A stretch of DNA of 64,000 nucleotides, taken from NCBI RefSeq assembly GCF_902833645.1, contig NZ_CADFGE010000001.1:372001-436000 (forward strand), given 5' to 3'. The position numbers and the translations under genes are program-made. The notes beneath the pieces are model-generated. The model worked only from the letters and a program-made list of their open reading frames with translations. It did no database searches and was not told the DNA's origin. The first letter of the stretch is position 1. The number at the start of each line of letters is the position of its first letter. The DNA comes from Paraburkholderia fungorum. Lineage in GTDB: Bacteria; Pseudomonadota; Gammaproteobacteria; Burkholderiales; Burkholderiaceae. Positions 54,302 through 64,000 of this stretch are shown here, piece by piece.

Positions 54302-55107
54302 TCCAAATCGACTTGACCGGGCAGGTAGCGGTGGTGACGGGCGGCTCGTCCGGCATCGGCCTTGCAACCGCGGAACTGTTTCTACGAGCTGGCGCGTCAG
54401 TCGCGATCTGTGGACGCGACGGCGAACGGCTGGCGCAAGCGGAAACCGCTTTGAACACGCAGTTTCCCCACGCGCAATTGCTGGCGCGAACCTGCGACGT
54501 ACTGAACGCGGACGATGTAGCCGCCTTCGCGCAAGCGGTGCACACCCGCTTTGGCCGCACCGACATGCTGATCAACAACGCCGGTCAAGGCCGCGTCTCG
54601 ACCTTCGCCGACACCAGTGACGACGCCTGGCGCGAAGAACTCGACCTGAAGTATTTCAGCGTGATTCGCCCGACCCGCGCATTTCTGCCGATGCTGCGCG
54701 ACGCGGCGGGGGCTGGCGAAAACGCGACCGTGGTCTGCGTGAATTCGCTGCTCGCGCTGCAACCCGAGCCGCACATGGTGGCGACCTCGTCTGCACGGGC
54801 GGGCGTGCTGAGTCTCATCAAATCGCTCGCGGTCGAACTCGCGCCGCAGCGCATCCGCGTGAATTCGATTCTGATCGGCATCGTCGAATCCGGTCAATGG
54901 CGCCGCCGTTACGCGAAAGAAGCGCAACCGGGTCAGAGCTGGGAAGACTGGACCGCCGAACTGGCGCGCAAGAAAAACATTCCGCTAGGCCGCTTCGGTC
55001 GCCCCGAAGAAGCCGCACAAGCGCTCTTTTACCTGGCTACGACGCTGTCGTCCTATACGACGGGCAGTCACATCGATGTTTCTGGAGGCGTTGCACGACA
55101 TGTCTAA
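54298..55107 (+). CDS. Short-chain dehydrogenase-like protein 2, active site altered
   Basis: The 269-residue SDR fold has TGGSSGIGLATAE and NNAG. At the catalytic site, the Tyr-x3-Lys pattern is replaced by Thr-S-S-A-Arg (segment ATSSARAG), so both catalytic residues are lost. It may therefore not be a classical dehydrogenase. ATGA overlap with the IclR gene. Confidence 0.88.
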   Translation: MIQIDLTGQVAVVTGGSSGIGLATAELFLRAGASVAICGRDGERLAQAETALNTQFPHAQLLARTCDVLNADDVAAFAQAVHTRFGRTDMLINNAGQGRVSTFADTSDDAWREELDLKYFSVIRPTRAFLPMLRDAAGAGENATVVCVNSLLALQPEPHMVATSSARAGVLSLIKSLAVELAPQRIRVNSILIGIVESGQWRRRYAKEAQPGQSWEDWTAELARKKNIPLGRFGRPEEAAQALFYLATTLSSYTTGSHIDVSGGVARHV

Positions 55108-56758
55108 CAAAACCACCGTTGGCGAACTGATCGCCGCTTTTCTCGAGCAATGCGGCGTCCAAACCGCATTCGGCGTGATCTCGATCCACAACATGCCGAT
55201 CCTCGACGCGATCCACAACCGCGGCAAGATTCGCTATGTCGGCGCGCGCGGCGAAGCCGGCGCGGTGAACATGGCTGACGGCCTCGCGCGTGTCTCCGGC
55301 GGCCTCGGCGTGGCGTTCACCAGCACGGGAACGGCCGCGGGCAATGCAGCGGGCGCGATGGTCGAGGCACTCACGGCGGGCACGGCGCTCCTGCACATCA
55401 CCGGTCAGATCGAAACGGAGTACCTCGATAAAGACCTCGCGTATATCCACGAAGCGCCGGACCAATTGTCGATGTTGCAGTCGATTTCGAAAGCGGCGTT
55501 CCGCGTGCGTTCGGTCGAGACCGCACTGCCGACGATCCGCGAGGCGGTGCGCGTCGCGCTGACGGCACCGAGCGGTCCCGTCAGCGTCGAAATTCCAATC
55601 GACATTCAGGCGGCGGAAATTGAATGGCCCGCCGACCTGGCTGCGCCGCACGTCACCACACTCACGCATAGCAGCGCGCGCGTCGCACAACTCGCGGAGC
55701 AACTGGCGAGCGCGAAGCGCCCGTTGTTGTGGCTCGGCGGCGGCACGCGGCATGCACGCGCCGCGGTTGAGCGTCTCGTGGCGCTGGGTTTCGGCGTGGT
55801 GACCAGCGTGCAAGGCCGCGGCGTGCTGCCGGAAGATCATCCTGCGACGCTGGGTGCGTTCAACGTGCACGCCGCCGTCGAAAGCTTCTACAAGACGTGC
55901 GATGCGCTGGTGGTGGTCGGCTCGCGTCTGCGTGGCAATGAAACGCTGAAGTACAAGCTGGCGCTGCCGCAACCGTTGTATCGCATCGACGCGGACGCGC
56001 TCGCCGACAACCGTGGCTATCGCAACGACATGTTCGTGCACGGCGACGCAGCGGCGGTACTCGAAGAACTCGCGACGCGGCTCGAAGGCCGTCTGAAGGT
56101 CGATCCCACGTTTGCGCAAGACCTCGCCGCCGCGCGCGAAAGTGCCGTCGCGGATGTGGGCAAGGGCCTCGGCCCGTACAAGCGCCTTGTCGATGCACTT
56201 CAACAGGCGGTGGGCCGCGACTATAACTGGGTGCGTGACGTCACGATCTCGAACAGCACGTGGGGCAACCGCATGCTGAAGATTTTCTCGCCGCGCGCGG
56301 GCGTTCATGCACTTGGCGGCGGCATCGGCCAGGGCATGCAAATGGGGATTGGCGCGGCACTCGCCGGCAATGCTGCGAAGACCGTGTGCCTGGTCGGCGA
56401 TGGGGGCTTGATGGTGAACGTCGGCGAGCTCGCGACGGCCGTGCAGGAAAACGCCAACGTGATGATCGTGCTGATGAACGACCAGTGCTACGGCGTGATC
56501 CGCAACATTCAGGACGCGCAATACGGCGGCCGCCGCTGCTACGTCGATCTGCACCAGCCGGATTTCGCGCAGTTCTGCGAGAGCCTGAAGCTCACGCACT
56601 ACCGCATCAAGTCGCTCGATCAGGCCGAGGAAATCATCCGCGAAGGTATGGCGAAGACGGGTCCCGTGCTGGTCGAAGTGGACATGCTGTCGGTCGGCTC
56701 GTTCGCCACCGCATTCGCGGGGCCGCCGGTCAAGGAAAAGGAGCCGGAACATGCGTGA
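55100..56758 (+). CDS. Thiamine diphosphate-dependent enzyme (acetolactate synthase/decarboxylase-like)
   Basis: The 552-residue ThDP enzyme has catalytic Glu E52 ([13 protein letters not shown]) and the ThDP motif GDG at 433-435 continuing to [11 protein letters not shown]. Relatives decarboxylate 2-oxo acids or ligate aldehydes. It could process a 2-oxo acid from the ring-fission product. Overlaps both neighbours by 8 bases. Confidence 0.9.
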   Translation: MSNKTTVGELIAAFLEQCGVQTAFGVISIHNMPILDAIHNRGKIRYVGARGEAGAVNMADGLARVSGGLGVAFTSTGTAAGNAAGAMVEALTAGTALLHITGQIETEYLDKDLAYIHEAPDQLSMLQSISKAAFRVRSVETALPTIREAVRVALTAPSGPVSVEIPIDIQAAEIEWPADLAAPHVTTLTHSSARVAQLAEQLASAKRPLLWLGGGTRHARAAVERLVALGFGVVTSVQGRGVLPEDHPATLGAFNVHAAVESFYKTCDALVVVGSRLRGNETLKYKLALPQPLYRIDADALADNRGYRNDMFVHGDAAAVLEELATRLEGRLKVDPTFAQDLAAARESAVADVGKGLGPYKRLVDALQQAVGRDYNWVRDVTISNSTWGNRMLKIFSPRAGVHALGGGIGQGMQMGIGAALAGNAAKTVCLVGDGGLMVNVGELATAVQENANVMIVLMNDQCYGVIRNIQDAQYGGRRCYVDLHQPDFAQFCESLKLTHYRIKSLDQAEEIIREGMAKTGPVLVEVDMLSVGSFATAFAGPPVKEKEPEHA

Positions 56759-57581
56759 GACCGGCTACGCGGGGCATCACGCACCCGTCGACGTCGCGAT
56801 GATCGGCTTCGGCGCGATCGGCCAGGCGGTGTATCGCTCGGTCGAGTCGGACCCGACGGTCCGCGTGTCGCATGTGATCGTGCCGGAGCGTCATATGGCG
56901 TCGGTGCGGGAAGTGGTGGGCGCGTCGGTCGACGTGGTTTCGTCCGTGTCCGCGTTGAACAGCCATCCGCATTTCGCACTGGAATGCGCGGGACACAGCG
57001 CGCTTGTCGATCACGTGGTGCCCTTGCTGAAAGCCGGGACGGATTGCGCGGTGGCTTCGATCGGCGCGCTGTCCGACATGATGTTGCTGGACGCGCTTGC
57101 CGCCGCCGCCGATGAAGGCGATGCGACGTTGACGCTGTTGTCGGGCGCAATTGGCGGCGTGGACGCGTTGTCCGCCGCGAAGCTCGGCGGCCTTGACGAA
57201 GTGCTGTACACGGGGCGCAAGCCGCCCACGGGTTGGCTCGGCACGCCAGCGGAGCAGGTTTGCAATCTGCACACGTTGAGCGAAGAAATCGTGATCTTCG
57301 AAGGCAGCGCACGTGAAGCGGCGCGCCTGTATCCGAAGAACGCCAACGTCGCCGCGACCATCGCGCTCGCCGGCCTGGGTCTGGACCACACCATGGTCCG
57401 CCTGATCGCCGATCCGAATGTGACGCGCAACGTGCATCGCATCGTGGCGCGCGGCGCATTCGGCGAGATGTCGCTGGAAATGTGCGGCAAGCCGCTGCCG
57501 GACAACCCCAAGACGTCCGCATTGACCGCGTACAGCGCGATTCGTGCGCTACGCAATCGCGCGGCGCGCTGTGTGATTTAA
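56751..57581 (+). CDS. Aspartate dehydrogenase-like protein
   Basis: The 276-residue NAD(P)-binding protein of the NadX/aspartate dehydrogenase family starts with [15 protein letters not shown] and has the family segment [21 protein letters not shown]. NadX oxidises L-aspartate to iminoaspartate. In this catabolic operon an imine- or aldehyde-related role is more likely; this is inference. Confidence 0.85.
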   Translation: MRETGYAGHHAPVDVAMIGFGAIGQAVYRSVESDPTVRVSHVIVPERHMASVREVVGASVDVVSSVSALNSHPHFALECAGHSALVDHVVPLLKAGTDCAVASIGALSDMMLLDALAAAADEGDATLTLLSGAIGGVDALSAAKLGGLDEVLYTGRKPPTGWLGTPAEQVCNLHTLSEEIVIFEGSAREAARLYPKNANVAATIALAGLGLDHTMVRLIADPNVTRNVHRIVARGAFGEMSLEMCGKPLPDNPKTSALTAYSAIRALRNRAARCVI

Positions 57582-57613
57582 GCCATTAGCTGAAGCAAAC
57601 CGGAACGACCGAC

Positions 57614-59104
57614 ATGACTCACTTCGATACCAGCCTTGTCCCTACCGGCGATATTTTCATCGGCGGCGAATGGCGGCAAGGACGCGGCAACCCGTACAAA
57701 AGCCTGTATCCGGCGGATCAGTCGGTCAACATGGAAATCTCGACGGCCGATGCCGACGACGCCCGCGAAGCGGTGGAAGCCGCCGATATCGCCTGGCGCA
57801 AGCCGGATTGGTCGGGTTTGAAGCCGCATCAACGCGCGCTGATCCTGTATCGCATCGCCGATCTGATCATGGCGCGTCACGAGGCGCTCGCGCATTTGCA
57901 GCGTCGCGACAACGGCAAGCCGATCGGCGAAACGCGTGTGCTGGTGGCAAGCGCCGCTAACACGTTCCGTTATTTCGCTGCGTGCCTTGAAACGCTCGAC
58001 GAAGAAGTCACGCCCTCACGTGGCGACTATCTGACGATGAGCATTTACGAGCCCATCGGGGTGATCGCGGCAATTACACCGTGGAATTCGCCGATTGCTT
58101 CGGACGCGCAAAAGCTGGCTCCTGCTTTAGCGGGCGGTAACGCAGTGGTGTTGAAGCCGGCTGAAGTCACGCCGCTGGTCTCGCTTGCGCTGGCGCGTAT
58201 CTGCGAAGAAGCCGGTGTGCCGAAGGGCGTTTTGAGCGTCGTGCCGGGTAAAGGCTCGGTGATCGGCGACGTGCTGGTGCGCCATCCGCTGGTCAAGAAG
58301 GTGTCGTTCACGGGCGGCACTGAAGTGGGCCGCGGTATCGCGCGCATTGCCGCGGACAAGCTGATGCCCGTGTCGCTGGAACTGGGCGGCAAATCGCCGA
58401 CCATCGTATTCGATGACGCCGATCTCGACCATGCAGTAAACGGCGTGCTGTACGGCATTTTCAGTTCATCGGGCGAAGCATGCATTGCGGGCTCGCGTCT
58501 GTTCGTGCAGCGCTCGATCTACGATGCCTTCATGAAACGTCTCGCGGAAGGCGCGCGCAAACTGCGCGTCGGCGATCCGTCACGCGCGGAAACGCAAATG
58601 GGTCCGTTGATTACCGCGGCGCATCGCGAGACAGTCGAGCGGTATGTCGCGTTGGGGCTGGAAGAGGGCGGCCGCCTGCTGTGCGGCGGCGAGCGTCCGG
58701 TCGGCGATGGTCGCGAGCAGGGTACTTACTTTCAGCCGACGATACTCGAAGGCCTCACGAACGATGCCCGCATCTGCCAGGAAGAGATCTTTGGCCCGGT
58801 GCTGGTCGCGATGCCGTTCGACGACGAAGCCTCGTTGCTGAAAGAAGCCAACAACAGCGTGTTTGGCCTTGCCGCCGGCATCTGGACGCGTGATTACAAA
58901 TGCGCCTACCGCATCGCTCGCGCACTCGAAGCCGGCACGATCTGGATCAATACCTACAAGCTGTTCTCGATCTCGACGCCGTTTAGCGGCTGGAAGGAGA
59001 GCGGCATGGGACGCGAGAAAGGCCGTCTCGGCATCCGCGAATACATGCAGCAGAAGAGCCTCTACTGGGGCTTGAACGACGCGCCGCTGGCGTGGGCGAA
59101 CTAA
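57614..59104 (+). CDS. Aldehyde dehydrogenase
   Basis: The 496-residue ALDH has N158 (TPWNSP), E256 (LELGGK) and catalytic C290 (SSGEACIAGS). It should oxidise the aldehyde formed by the ThDP enzyme or hydrolase. 32 bases after the previous gene. Confidence 0.93.
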   Translation: MTHFDTSLVPTGDIFIGGEWRQGRGNPYKSLYPADQSVNMEISTADADDAREAVEAADIAWRKPDWSGLKPHQRALILYRIADLIMARHEALAHLQRRDNGKPIGETRVLVASAANTFRYFAACLETLDEEVTPSRGDYLTMSIYEPIGVIAAITPWNSPIASDAQKLAPALAGGNAVVLKPAEVTPLVSLALARICEEAGVPKGVLSVVPGKGSVIGDVLVRHPLVKKVSFTGGTEVGRGIARIAADKLMPVSLELGGKSPTIVFDDADLDHAVNGVLYGIFSSSGEACIAGSRLFVQRSIYDAFMKRLAEGARKLRVGDPSRAETQMGPLITAAHRETVERYVALGLEEGGRLLCGGERPVGDGREQGTYFQPTILEGLTNDARICQEEIFGPVLVAMPFDDEASLLKEANNSVFGLAAGIWTRDYKCAYRIARALEAGTIWINTYKLFSISTPFSGWKESGMGREKGRLGIREYMQQKSLYWGLNDAPLAWAN

Positions 59105-59121
59105 TACGCAAGAGGCACGGT

Positions 59122-60087
59122 ATGACGATTCTCGGTATTGAACAGATTATTTACGGCGTAACGGATCTCGCCACCTGCCGCCGGTTTTTCGCGGACTGGG
59201 GTTTGAAAGAGATCGAGCATGACGATAGTCACGCGCGCTTCGAAACGCTGAACGGCTGCACGGTACGCTTGGTCGATGCGAACGATCCGTCGCTGCCGCC
59301 CGCCTTCGAAGAAGGTCCGACGCTGCGTGAAGTGACCTGGGGTGTGGCGACCAAAGCCGAGCTCGACGAACTGCGCGGCCGCTTTGCGGGTCAACCCGGT
59401 CACTTCGAAACGGAAGACGCCGTGGGTTGTATCGATCCGAACGGTATGGCGATTCGCGTTGAGGTGACTCGCAAGCGTGCGCTCGATATTCACGGCTCGC
59501 CTTCGAACGTGTGGGGGCAAACGCTGCGCGTCGATCAACCGTCGCCGATTTACGAACGTGCTGAGCCGGTCGAAGTGGGTCACGTAGTGTTCTTCACGAA
59601 CCAATTGGCGGAACAGGAAAAGTTCTACCAGGAACTGCTCGGCTTCGAAATGTCGGACCGTTATCCGGGCCGTGGCGCGTTCATGCGTTGCGCACCGCAC
59701 GGCGGGCATCACGACATTTTTCTACTGGCCTTGCCGGGTGGAAAGCGCGGTCTCAATCATGTGGCGTTCACCGTGCGCGACATTCACGAAGTGTTCGGCG
59801 GCGGCATGCATATCAGCCGCTGTGGTTGGGATACGCAACTCGGGCCGGGGCGTCATCCGGTCTCGTCGGCGTACTTCTGGTATTTCCAGAATCCGGCTGG
59901 CGGTTTGATCGAGTACTACGCCGACGAAGACCAGCTCACGCCCGAATGGCAGCCGCGTGATTTCGAACCGGGTCCGACCGTGTTCGCCGAATGGGCGATC
60001 GACGGTGGCATCGACGGTAACACGCGTCGCCAGAAAAACGCGAAGGCGCCGGAAGGCAAGTTCATGACGGAGCGGAAAAATGACTGA
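59122..60087 (+). CDS. Two-domain VOC protein, extradiol dioxygenase-like
   Basis: The 321-residue protein has two VOC modules; metal ligands H154 (EVGHVVFF), H213 (LNHVAFTV) and E264 (LIEYYAD) match the 2-His-1-carboxylate triad of type I extradiol dioxygenases such as BphC. It likely opens the ring next to a catechol. ATG 59122 is preferred to an in-frame codon at 59092. Confidence 0.88.
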   Translation: MTILGIEQIIYGVTDLATCRRFFADWGLKEIEHDDSHARFETLNGCTVRLVDANDPSLPPAFEEGPTLREVTWGVATKAELDELRGRFAGQPGHFETEDAVGCIDPNGMAIRVEVTRKRALDIHGSPSNVWGQTLRVDQPSPIYERAEPVEVGHVVFFTNQLAEQEKFYQELLGFEMSDRYPGRGAFMRCAPHGGHHDIFLLALPGGKRGLNHVAFTVRDIHEVFGGGMHISRCGWDTQLGPGRHPVSSAYFWYFQNPAGGLIEYYADEDQLTPEWQPRDFEPGPTVFAEWAIDGGIDGNTRRQKNAKAPEGKFMTERKND

Positions 60088-61345
60088 CGCTGCTGCCGCA
60101 AAGGCTGAAGCCGCACACGCCGGCCTGGAAGCACCGCGCACGATTGTCGTGATCGGTGGCGGCCAGGCTGCTGGCTGGGTCGTGAAGACGTTGCGCAAGG
60201 AAGGCTTTGACGGCCGCCTCGTGATGATCGCCGACGAGATTCATTTGCCGTATGAGCGGCCGCCGCTGTCGAAGGCGGTGCTCTCCGGCGAGGCGGATAT
60301 CGAAACCGTGCGCCTCGTTAAGCCCGACGATTTCGATGCGCTGAACGTCGAAGCATGGCAACCGGACTGCGCGACGTCGATCGATCGTGAAAAGCGCATT
60401 GTTCGCACGCAGTCGGGCCGCGAAGTGCAATACGACCGGCTGGTGATTGCAACCGGCGGCGCGGCACGGCGTTTGCCTGATTCGCTGGTGAAGACCTCGC
60501 ACATCACCTATCTGCGTACGCTCGACGAAGCCGTCGCTTTGGGCGAGCGGCTACGTGCCAGCAAACGCGTGCTGGTCGTAGGTGGCGGATGGATCGGTCT
60601 CGAAGTCGCGGCCACGGCGCGCAAGCTCGGCGTGGAAGCGGCAGTCGTGGAAGGCGCGCCGCGTCTGTGCGCTCGCTCGTTGCCGCCGATGGTGTCGGAC
60701 TTTCTGCTGCAACTGCATCGGGCAAATGGCGTGGACGTGCGGTTGAACGCGTCGCTCGTGTCGATTGCGGATCATCCGGACGACGCCAACCGTATTCGCG
60801 CGACATTCGCCGACGGTTCCACGCTTGACGCCGACTTTGCTGTCGCCGGCATCGGCCTCGCGCCGCATACGATGCTGGCGGAAGCCGCGGGTATCAAGGT
60901 GGACGACGGCATCGTCGTCGACCATTTCGGCGCGACCGACGACCCGCGCATCTTTGCGTGCGGCGACGTTGCGAACCACCCGAGTGCATGGCTGAAGCGT
61001 CGTGTGCGGCTCGAATCGTGGGCCAATGCGCAGAACCAGGCGATCTCGGCGGCCAAAGCGTTGCTTGGCAAATTCGAGCCGTATGCGGACATTCCATGGT
61101 TCTGGTCCGATCAATACGACGTGAATCTGCAAATCCTCGGCGACATTCCGGGCGATGCGCAACTCGCGATACGCGGTGATGTAGCGGGAAAACGCGCCAC
61201 GCTATTCCATCTGGAAGACGGCGCGATTCGCGGCGTGATTGCCATCAACACGCCGCGCGAACTGAAATTGTCGCGCAAGTGGATGAACCAGGGCCGGACG
61301 ATCGACCTTGCCACCCTGACCGACGCCTCAACGGCGCTTGCCTAA
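60080..61345 (+). CDS. FAD-dependent ferredoxin reductase
   Basis: The 421-residue reductase has FAD motif VVIGGGQAAGW and NAD motif VLVVGGGWIGLE, and LPYERPPLSKAVLSGEA of the BphA4/HcaD group. It reduces the ferredoxin at 49376. It closes the oxygenase system but lies 10 genes downstream. 8-base overlap with the VOC gene. Confidence 0.93.
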   Translation: MTDAAAAKAEAAHAGLEAPRTIVVIGGGQAAGWVVKTLRKEGFDGRLVMIADEIHLPYERPPLSKAVLSGEADIETVRLVKPDDFDALNVEAWQPDCATSIDREKRIVRTQSGREVQYDRLVIATGGAARRLPDSLVKTSHITYLRTLDEAVALGERLRASKRVLVVGGGWIGLEVAATARKLGVEAAVVEGAPRLCARSLPPMVSDFLLQLHRANGVDVRLNASLVSIADHPDDANRIRATFADGSTLDADFAVAGIGLAPHTMLAEAAGIKVDDGIVVDHFGATDDPRIFACGDVANHPSAWLKRRVRLESWANAQNQAISAAKALLGKFEPYADIPWFWSDQYDVNLQILGDIPGDAQLAIRGDVAGKRATLFHLEDGAIRGVIAINTPRELKLSRKWMNQGRTIDLATLTDASTALA

Positions 61346-61370
61346 CCACATTTACGGACGGCACCACGGC

Positions 61371-62774
61371 ATGAGAACTATCGACAACACCATGGGGGAC
61401 CGCAGCAGCGCCGGTGTCTCAGGCCCCGTGACCCGGGGCTCGATCATCGCGCGTCTCGAGCGTCTGCCGAAGAACGCCATGCAGGTGCGCGCGCGCATAC
61501 TGATCGGTCTCGCGACGTTCTTCGACGGCTTCGACGTGATCGCGATCGCGGCCACGCTGCCGATCCTGATTGCGAAGTGGCATCTGACGCCGTGGGAAAT
61601 CGGCTTCCTGATCGGCTCCGGTTCGGTCGGACAGTTGATCGGCGCGTTCGTATTCCCGTGGTACGCGGAGCGCAAAGGCCGCGTGAAGGCGATTGCGTTG
61701 AGCTCGGGCATCATCGGCATTACCAGCATTGCGTGCGGCTTTGCGCCGACCTTCGCGGTGTTTGTCGCGCTGCGCGTGATTCAAGGGCTTGGGCTCGGCG
61801 GCGAATTGCCCGTGGCAGCGACCTATATCAACGAGATTAGCCGCGCGCATGGCCGTGGCCGTTTCGTGCTGTTGTATGAAATCGTTTTTCCGGTCGGGTT
61901 GCTCGCATCGAATGCGTTGGGCGCATGGATCGTGCCGCGGTTCGGGTGGCAGGCCATGTACTTCATTGGCGGCATGCCGTTGATTCTGTTCTTCGTGCTG
62001 CGCAAACTGGTGCCCGAATCGCCGCGCTGGCTTGCGGAACGTGAACGAATGGCCGACGCCGATGCCGCTGTGCACGCGTTCGAACGCGCCGTGAAGGGTT
62101 CGTTGCCGCTGGTCACCCAGTCGGCGGAATTCGATGCGATGGCCAATCGTCATCCGAAGCGTCGCATTGGCGATCTGTTCGGGCCTGCCTATCTGAAGCG
62201 CACGATGGCCGTGGCAATGCTGTGGATTACGTGTGGCTTCATTCAGTACGGTCTTTCGACCTGGCTGCCGACGATCTACCGCACGGTTTATCACGCGCCG
62301 CTGCAATTGGCGTTGAATCTGGCGGTGGCGGCTTCGGTGCTGGGCGTGGTGGGTTCGCTGACCTGTGCGCTGCTGGTCGACAAGGTGGGTCGCAAGCCGA
62401 TCATCAATTTGTCGTTCGTGGCCTGCGCGCTTTCGCTGTTGCTGGCCGGAGTGTTCCACAACGCGTCGGTGTATGTGGTGGCGACTTGCTGCGCGTTTGC
62501 GCTCGGTTTTCTGGCTTGTGGTTTTATCACCGCTTATGTGTACACGCCGGAACTGTATCCGACCAGCATCCGCGCGATGGGCTGCGGTGTGGGCGGCGCG
62601 TGGCTGAAGGTGGCGGCGATCTTCGCGCCCGCTATCGTGTCGAAGACGATGATCGGCGGCAATCTGGAGGTGGCGTTTTATATTCTCGCGGCTGTGCCGT
62701 TCATTGCGGCGATCACGGTGCACTTTCTTGGGATTGAGACCAAGGGGAAGGTGCTGGAGCAGCTTGAGGCTTGA
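61371..62774 (+). CDS. MFS transporter, aromatic acid:H+ symporter-like
   Basis: The 467-residue transporter has 12 predicted helices with MFS motifs (PWYAERKGRVKAIAL, PESPRWLAERER, LVDKVGRKP). AAHS-type transporters bring in aromatic acids. TTG 61338 would overlap the reductase gene by 8 bases; ATG 61371 is used here. Last gene of the operon, followed by a strong hairpin. Confidence 0.88.
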   Translation: MRTIDNTMGDRSSAGVSGPVTRGSIIARLERLPKNAMQVRARILIGLATFFDGFDVIAIAATLPILIAKWHLTPWEIGFLIGSGSVGQLIGAFVFPWYAERKGRVKAIALSSGIIGITSIACGFAPTFAVFVALRVIQGLGLGGELPVAATYINEISRAHGRGRFVLLYEIVFPVGLLASNALGAWIVPRFGWQAMYFIGGMPLILFFVLRKLVPESPRWLAERERMADADAAVHAFERAVKGSLPLVTQSAEFDAMANRHPKRRIGDLFGPAYLKRTMAVAMLWITCGFIQYGLSTWLPTIYRTVYHAPLQLALNLAVAASVLGVVGSLTCALLVDKVGRKPIINLSFVACALSLLLAGVFHNASVYVVATCCAFALGFLACGFITAYVYTPELYPTSIRAMGCGVGGAWLKVAAIFAPAIVSKTMIGGNLEVAFYILAAVPFIAAITVHFLGIETKGKVLEQLEA

Positions 62775-63138
62775 TGCCTTTTTTTACTTGAGATGTCTCG
62801 GTTTGTGGGTGATGAAAGCGTCATAGACGACACGGATGAGATATTGCGGATCGTCAACGATGGGTCAAGCAGCTAAGGTTCTGACCATTGCCAAGCATCC
62901 GTGACGTGACAGAAGGGCCGCGTTTCGCGGCCCTTCTGCATTTAAAGCGGCGTAATGATGAGCCGCTGGTACTCGACGGTGATACGCACGCGTGATCCGG
63001 GTTCAAACTGGCGGTCTCAATCATCGTCCGGAGAGCTTCATACACGGATGGAAGCACAGCCGTACCGATTTCCGCCAGCGCTCCAATCACTCCACAGTAG
63101 CAGACCGTTATTCCCACCCGCGGCCAGCCACCACCCCA
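62775..63138. other. Intergenic region after the catabolic operon
   Basis: About 360 bp. It holds the hairpin at 62910-62938. No gene is supported; short frames on both strands lack ribosome sites. Confidence 0.5.
62910..62938. terminator. Hairpin ending the catabolic operon
   Basis: CAGAAGGGCCGCG / CGCGGCCCTTCTG, 13-bp stem with TTT loop. Only a weak T run follows, so termination is likely but not strong. Confidence 0.6.
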
Positions 63139-64000
63139 TCACCCCACCGCCCCCCGCGAGCCTCTTCTCTGCTTAATCCCATCAATAATCCAGACGCTCA
63201 TCAACCCCGCGCTCACGCAAGCAATGATATCCGGCCTGGACACAGCGATCGCCAGCCAGACCAGATGCACATAACCGCGGAAAAATGCCGGCACCGCCCG
63301 GCGCAGATCATTCCACCGCGTCGTCGCCAACACGCCGCCCATTGCCGCCATCACCGTGAAGAGCGCCCACGCGAATTGCGTCGAACGCTCTTCGCGCTGC
63401 AGCAACGAAACGATCAGCGCGACGAAACCCGCAAACCACATCGCCACGCCAAACAAACCGGCGCGTGGTCGGCGTGCGAGCCAGCCACGCCATTCCTGTT
63501 GCGCAAAAGAGAAGTAGAAAGAGAACAGCACGCCGTGTGCGAACGGCATTGGCCATGCGCGAAGATCGGTGGAGAGCCAATGCCCGACGAAGCCAAACCC
63601 GATCGCGCCGACGGCGGCCAGTATCGCGAGCTGCTTGATGCGCGGCCATCCATAGATCAGCGCGGCCCATATCGTGCATACACCGAGTGTGTCCATTGCA
63701 ATCGAGGTCAGGCGCCCGCTGCCTGCGTCGCACAACGCGCCGGCCGTTGCGCCAAGCCACAGCGGAATCCAGCCGTAACGCAGCCAGCCAAGCGATCGTA
63801 GCGCCCGCAGCCGCTGTTGCTGCGGTTCCGACAGCAGCACGGTTATCGCGGCGCTGGTGACCAGTGTCACCATTAGTGTGGCAAGAAGCACCGCCGACTG
63901 GACTGGCGTCCATTGATCTAACCATCGATCGCCGTTCAGGTTCATCGAAGCGCTGGCGAACAGCAAGCCGCACCATGCGCTCAACGCGAGCGTCGGGCCG
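63139..64000 (-). CDS. Multi-pass membrane protein, 5-prime end beyond the window
   Basis: At least 281 residues with about eight hydrophobic segments (SAVLLATLMVTLVTSAAITVL, PFAHGVLFSFYFSF, FAGFVALIVSLL). The reading frame stays open to the window edge with no clear start, so it is truncated by the window. It ends near KQRRGSRGAVG. No family recognised. Confidence 0.7.
   Translation of the reverse strand, partial: GPTLALSAWCGLLFASASMNLNGDRWLDQWTPVQSAVLLATLMVTLVTSAAITVLLSEPQQQRLRALRSLGWLRYGWIPLWLGATAGALCDAGSGRLTSIAMDTLGVCTIWAALIYGWPRIKQLAILAAVGAIGFGFVGHWLSTDLRAWPMPFAHGVLFSFYFSFAQQEWRGWLARRPRAGLFGVAMWFAGFVALIVSLLQREERSTQFAWALFTVMAAMGGVLATTRWNDLRRAVPAFFRGYVHLVWLAIAVSRPDIIACVSAGLMSVWIIDGIKQRRGSRGAVG

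Noticed and set aside
55037..56752. Long antisense frame opposite the ThDP gene
   Set aside because: Mirror frame of a well-supported gene.
61419..62723. 434-residue antisense frame opposite the MFS gene
   Set aside because: Mirror frame; the plus-strand gene has transporter motifs.

Overview
The window is high-GC DNA from a beta-proteobacterium of the Burkholderia / Paraburkholderia / Caballeronia group. The left end is the replication and partition locus of a secondary replicon. An iteron array lies at about 13-933, a Rep_3-type initiator gene follows, and a parA-parB operon lies beyond it. At least four copies of the 14-bp palindrome TTTATGCGCATAAA are candidate parS sites. This layout, with a hopanoid locus close by, is what I would expect near the origin of chromosome 2 in this group; that is inference from recalled knowledge, not a search.

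Layout. 1-5.1 kb: iterons, repA, parB, parA, a (GGCAC)15 tandem repeat and three of the parS-like sites. 5.1-18.2 kb: mixed housekeeping and signalling genes: ArsC-like reductase, SsuA-like binding protein, GntP permease, DUF1272 protein, ECF sigma factor with a zinc anti-sigma, a 43-residue secreted peptide gene, two coupled small unknowns, a DnaA-box cluster, an FMN reductase, a repeat-containing stress-like protein, a hybrid histidine kinase, and a CheY-CheC-GGDEF operon. 18.4-35.3 kb: hopanoid synthesis and transport (hpnD, hpnE, shc, hpnG, thioesterase; mlaA and hpnN; hpnM; hpnH and ispH; hpnC and hpnB; hpnA). 35.4-47 kb: acylphosphatase, EgtD, RarD, Mpo1-like protein, Crp/Fnr regulator, lytic transglycosylase, DapA-like aldolase, secreted nuclease, phospholipase C-type phosphoesterase and several unknowns. 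46.9-62.8 kb: an IclR regulator, a porin, and a 13-gene co-directional catabolic operon. 63.1-64 kb: a membrane protein cut by the window edge.

How they work together. RepA should bind the iterons and ParA/ParB should segregate the replicon through the parS cluster. HpnC, HpnD and HpnE make squalene, Shc cyclises it, HpnH and HpnG add and trim the adenosyl side chain, and HpnN, HpnM and MlaA are candidates for moving the lipid to the outer membrane. The operon at 49.4-62.8 kb encodes a three-component Rieske oxygenase, two SDR proteins, an extradiol-type dioxygenase, an alpha/beta hydrolase, a cupin, a ThDP enzyme, an aspartate-dehydrogenase-like protein, an aldehyde dehydrogenase, an MFS transporter and an IclR regulator. 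It looks like a complete ring-cleavage route for an aromatic compound I cannot identify.

The most unexpected signal is an iteron-like 16-mer inside hpnD (18856-18871). It differs by one base from an iteron at the origin and is written with the codons AGG and ATA, which are rare in such genomes. I saw no tRNA, rRNA, CRISPR array, insertion sequence or prophage.
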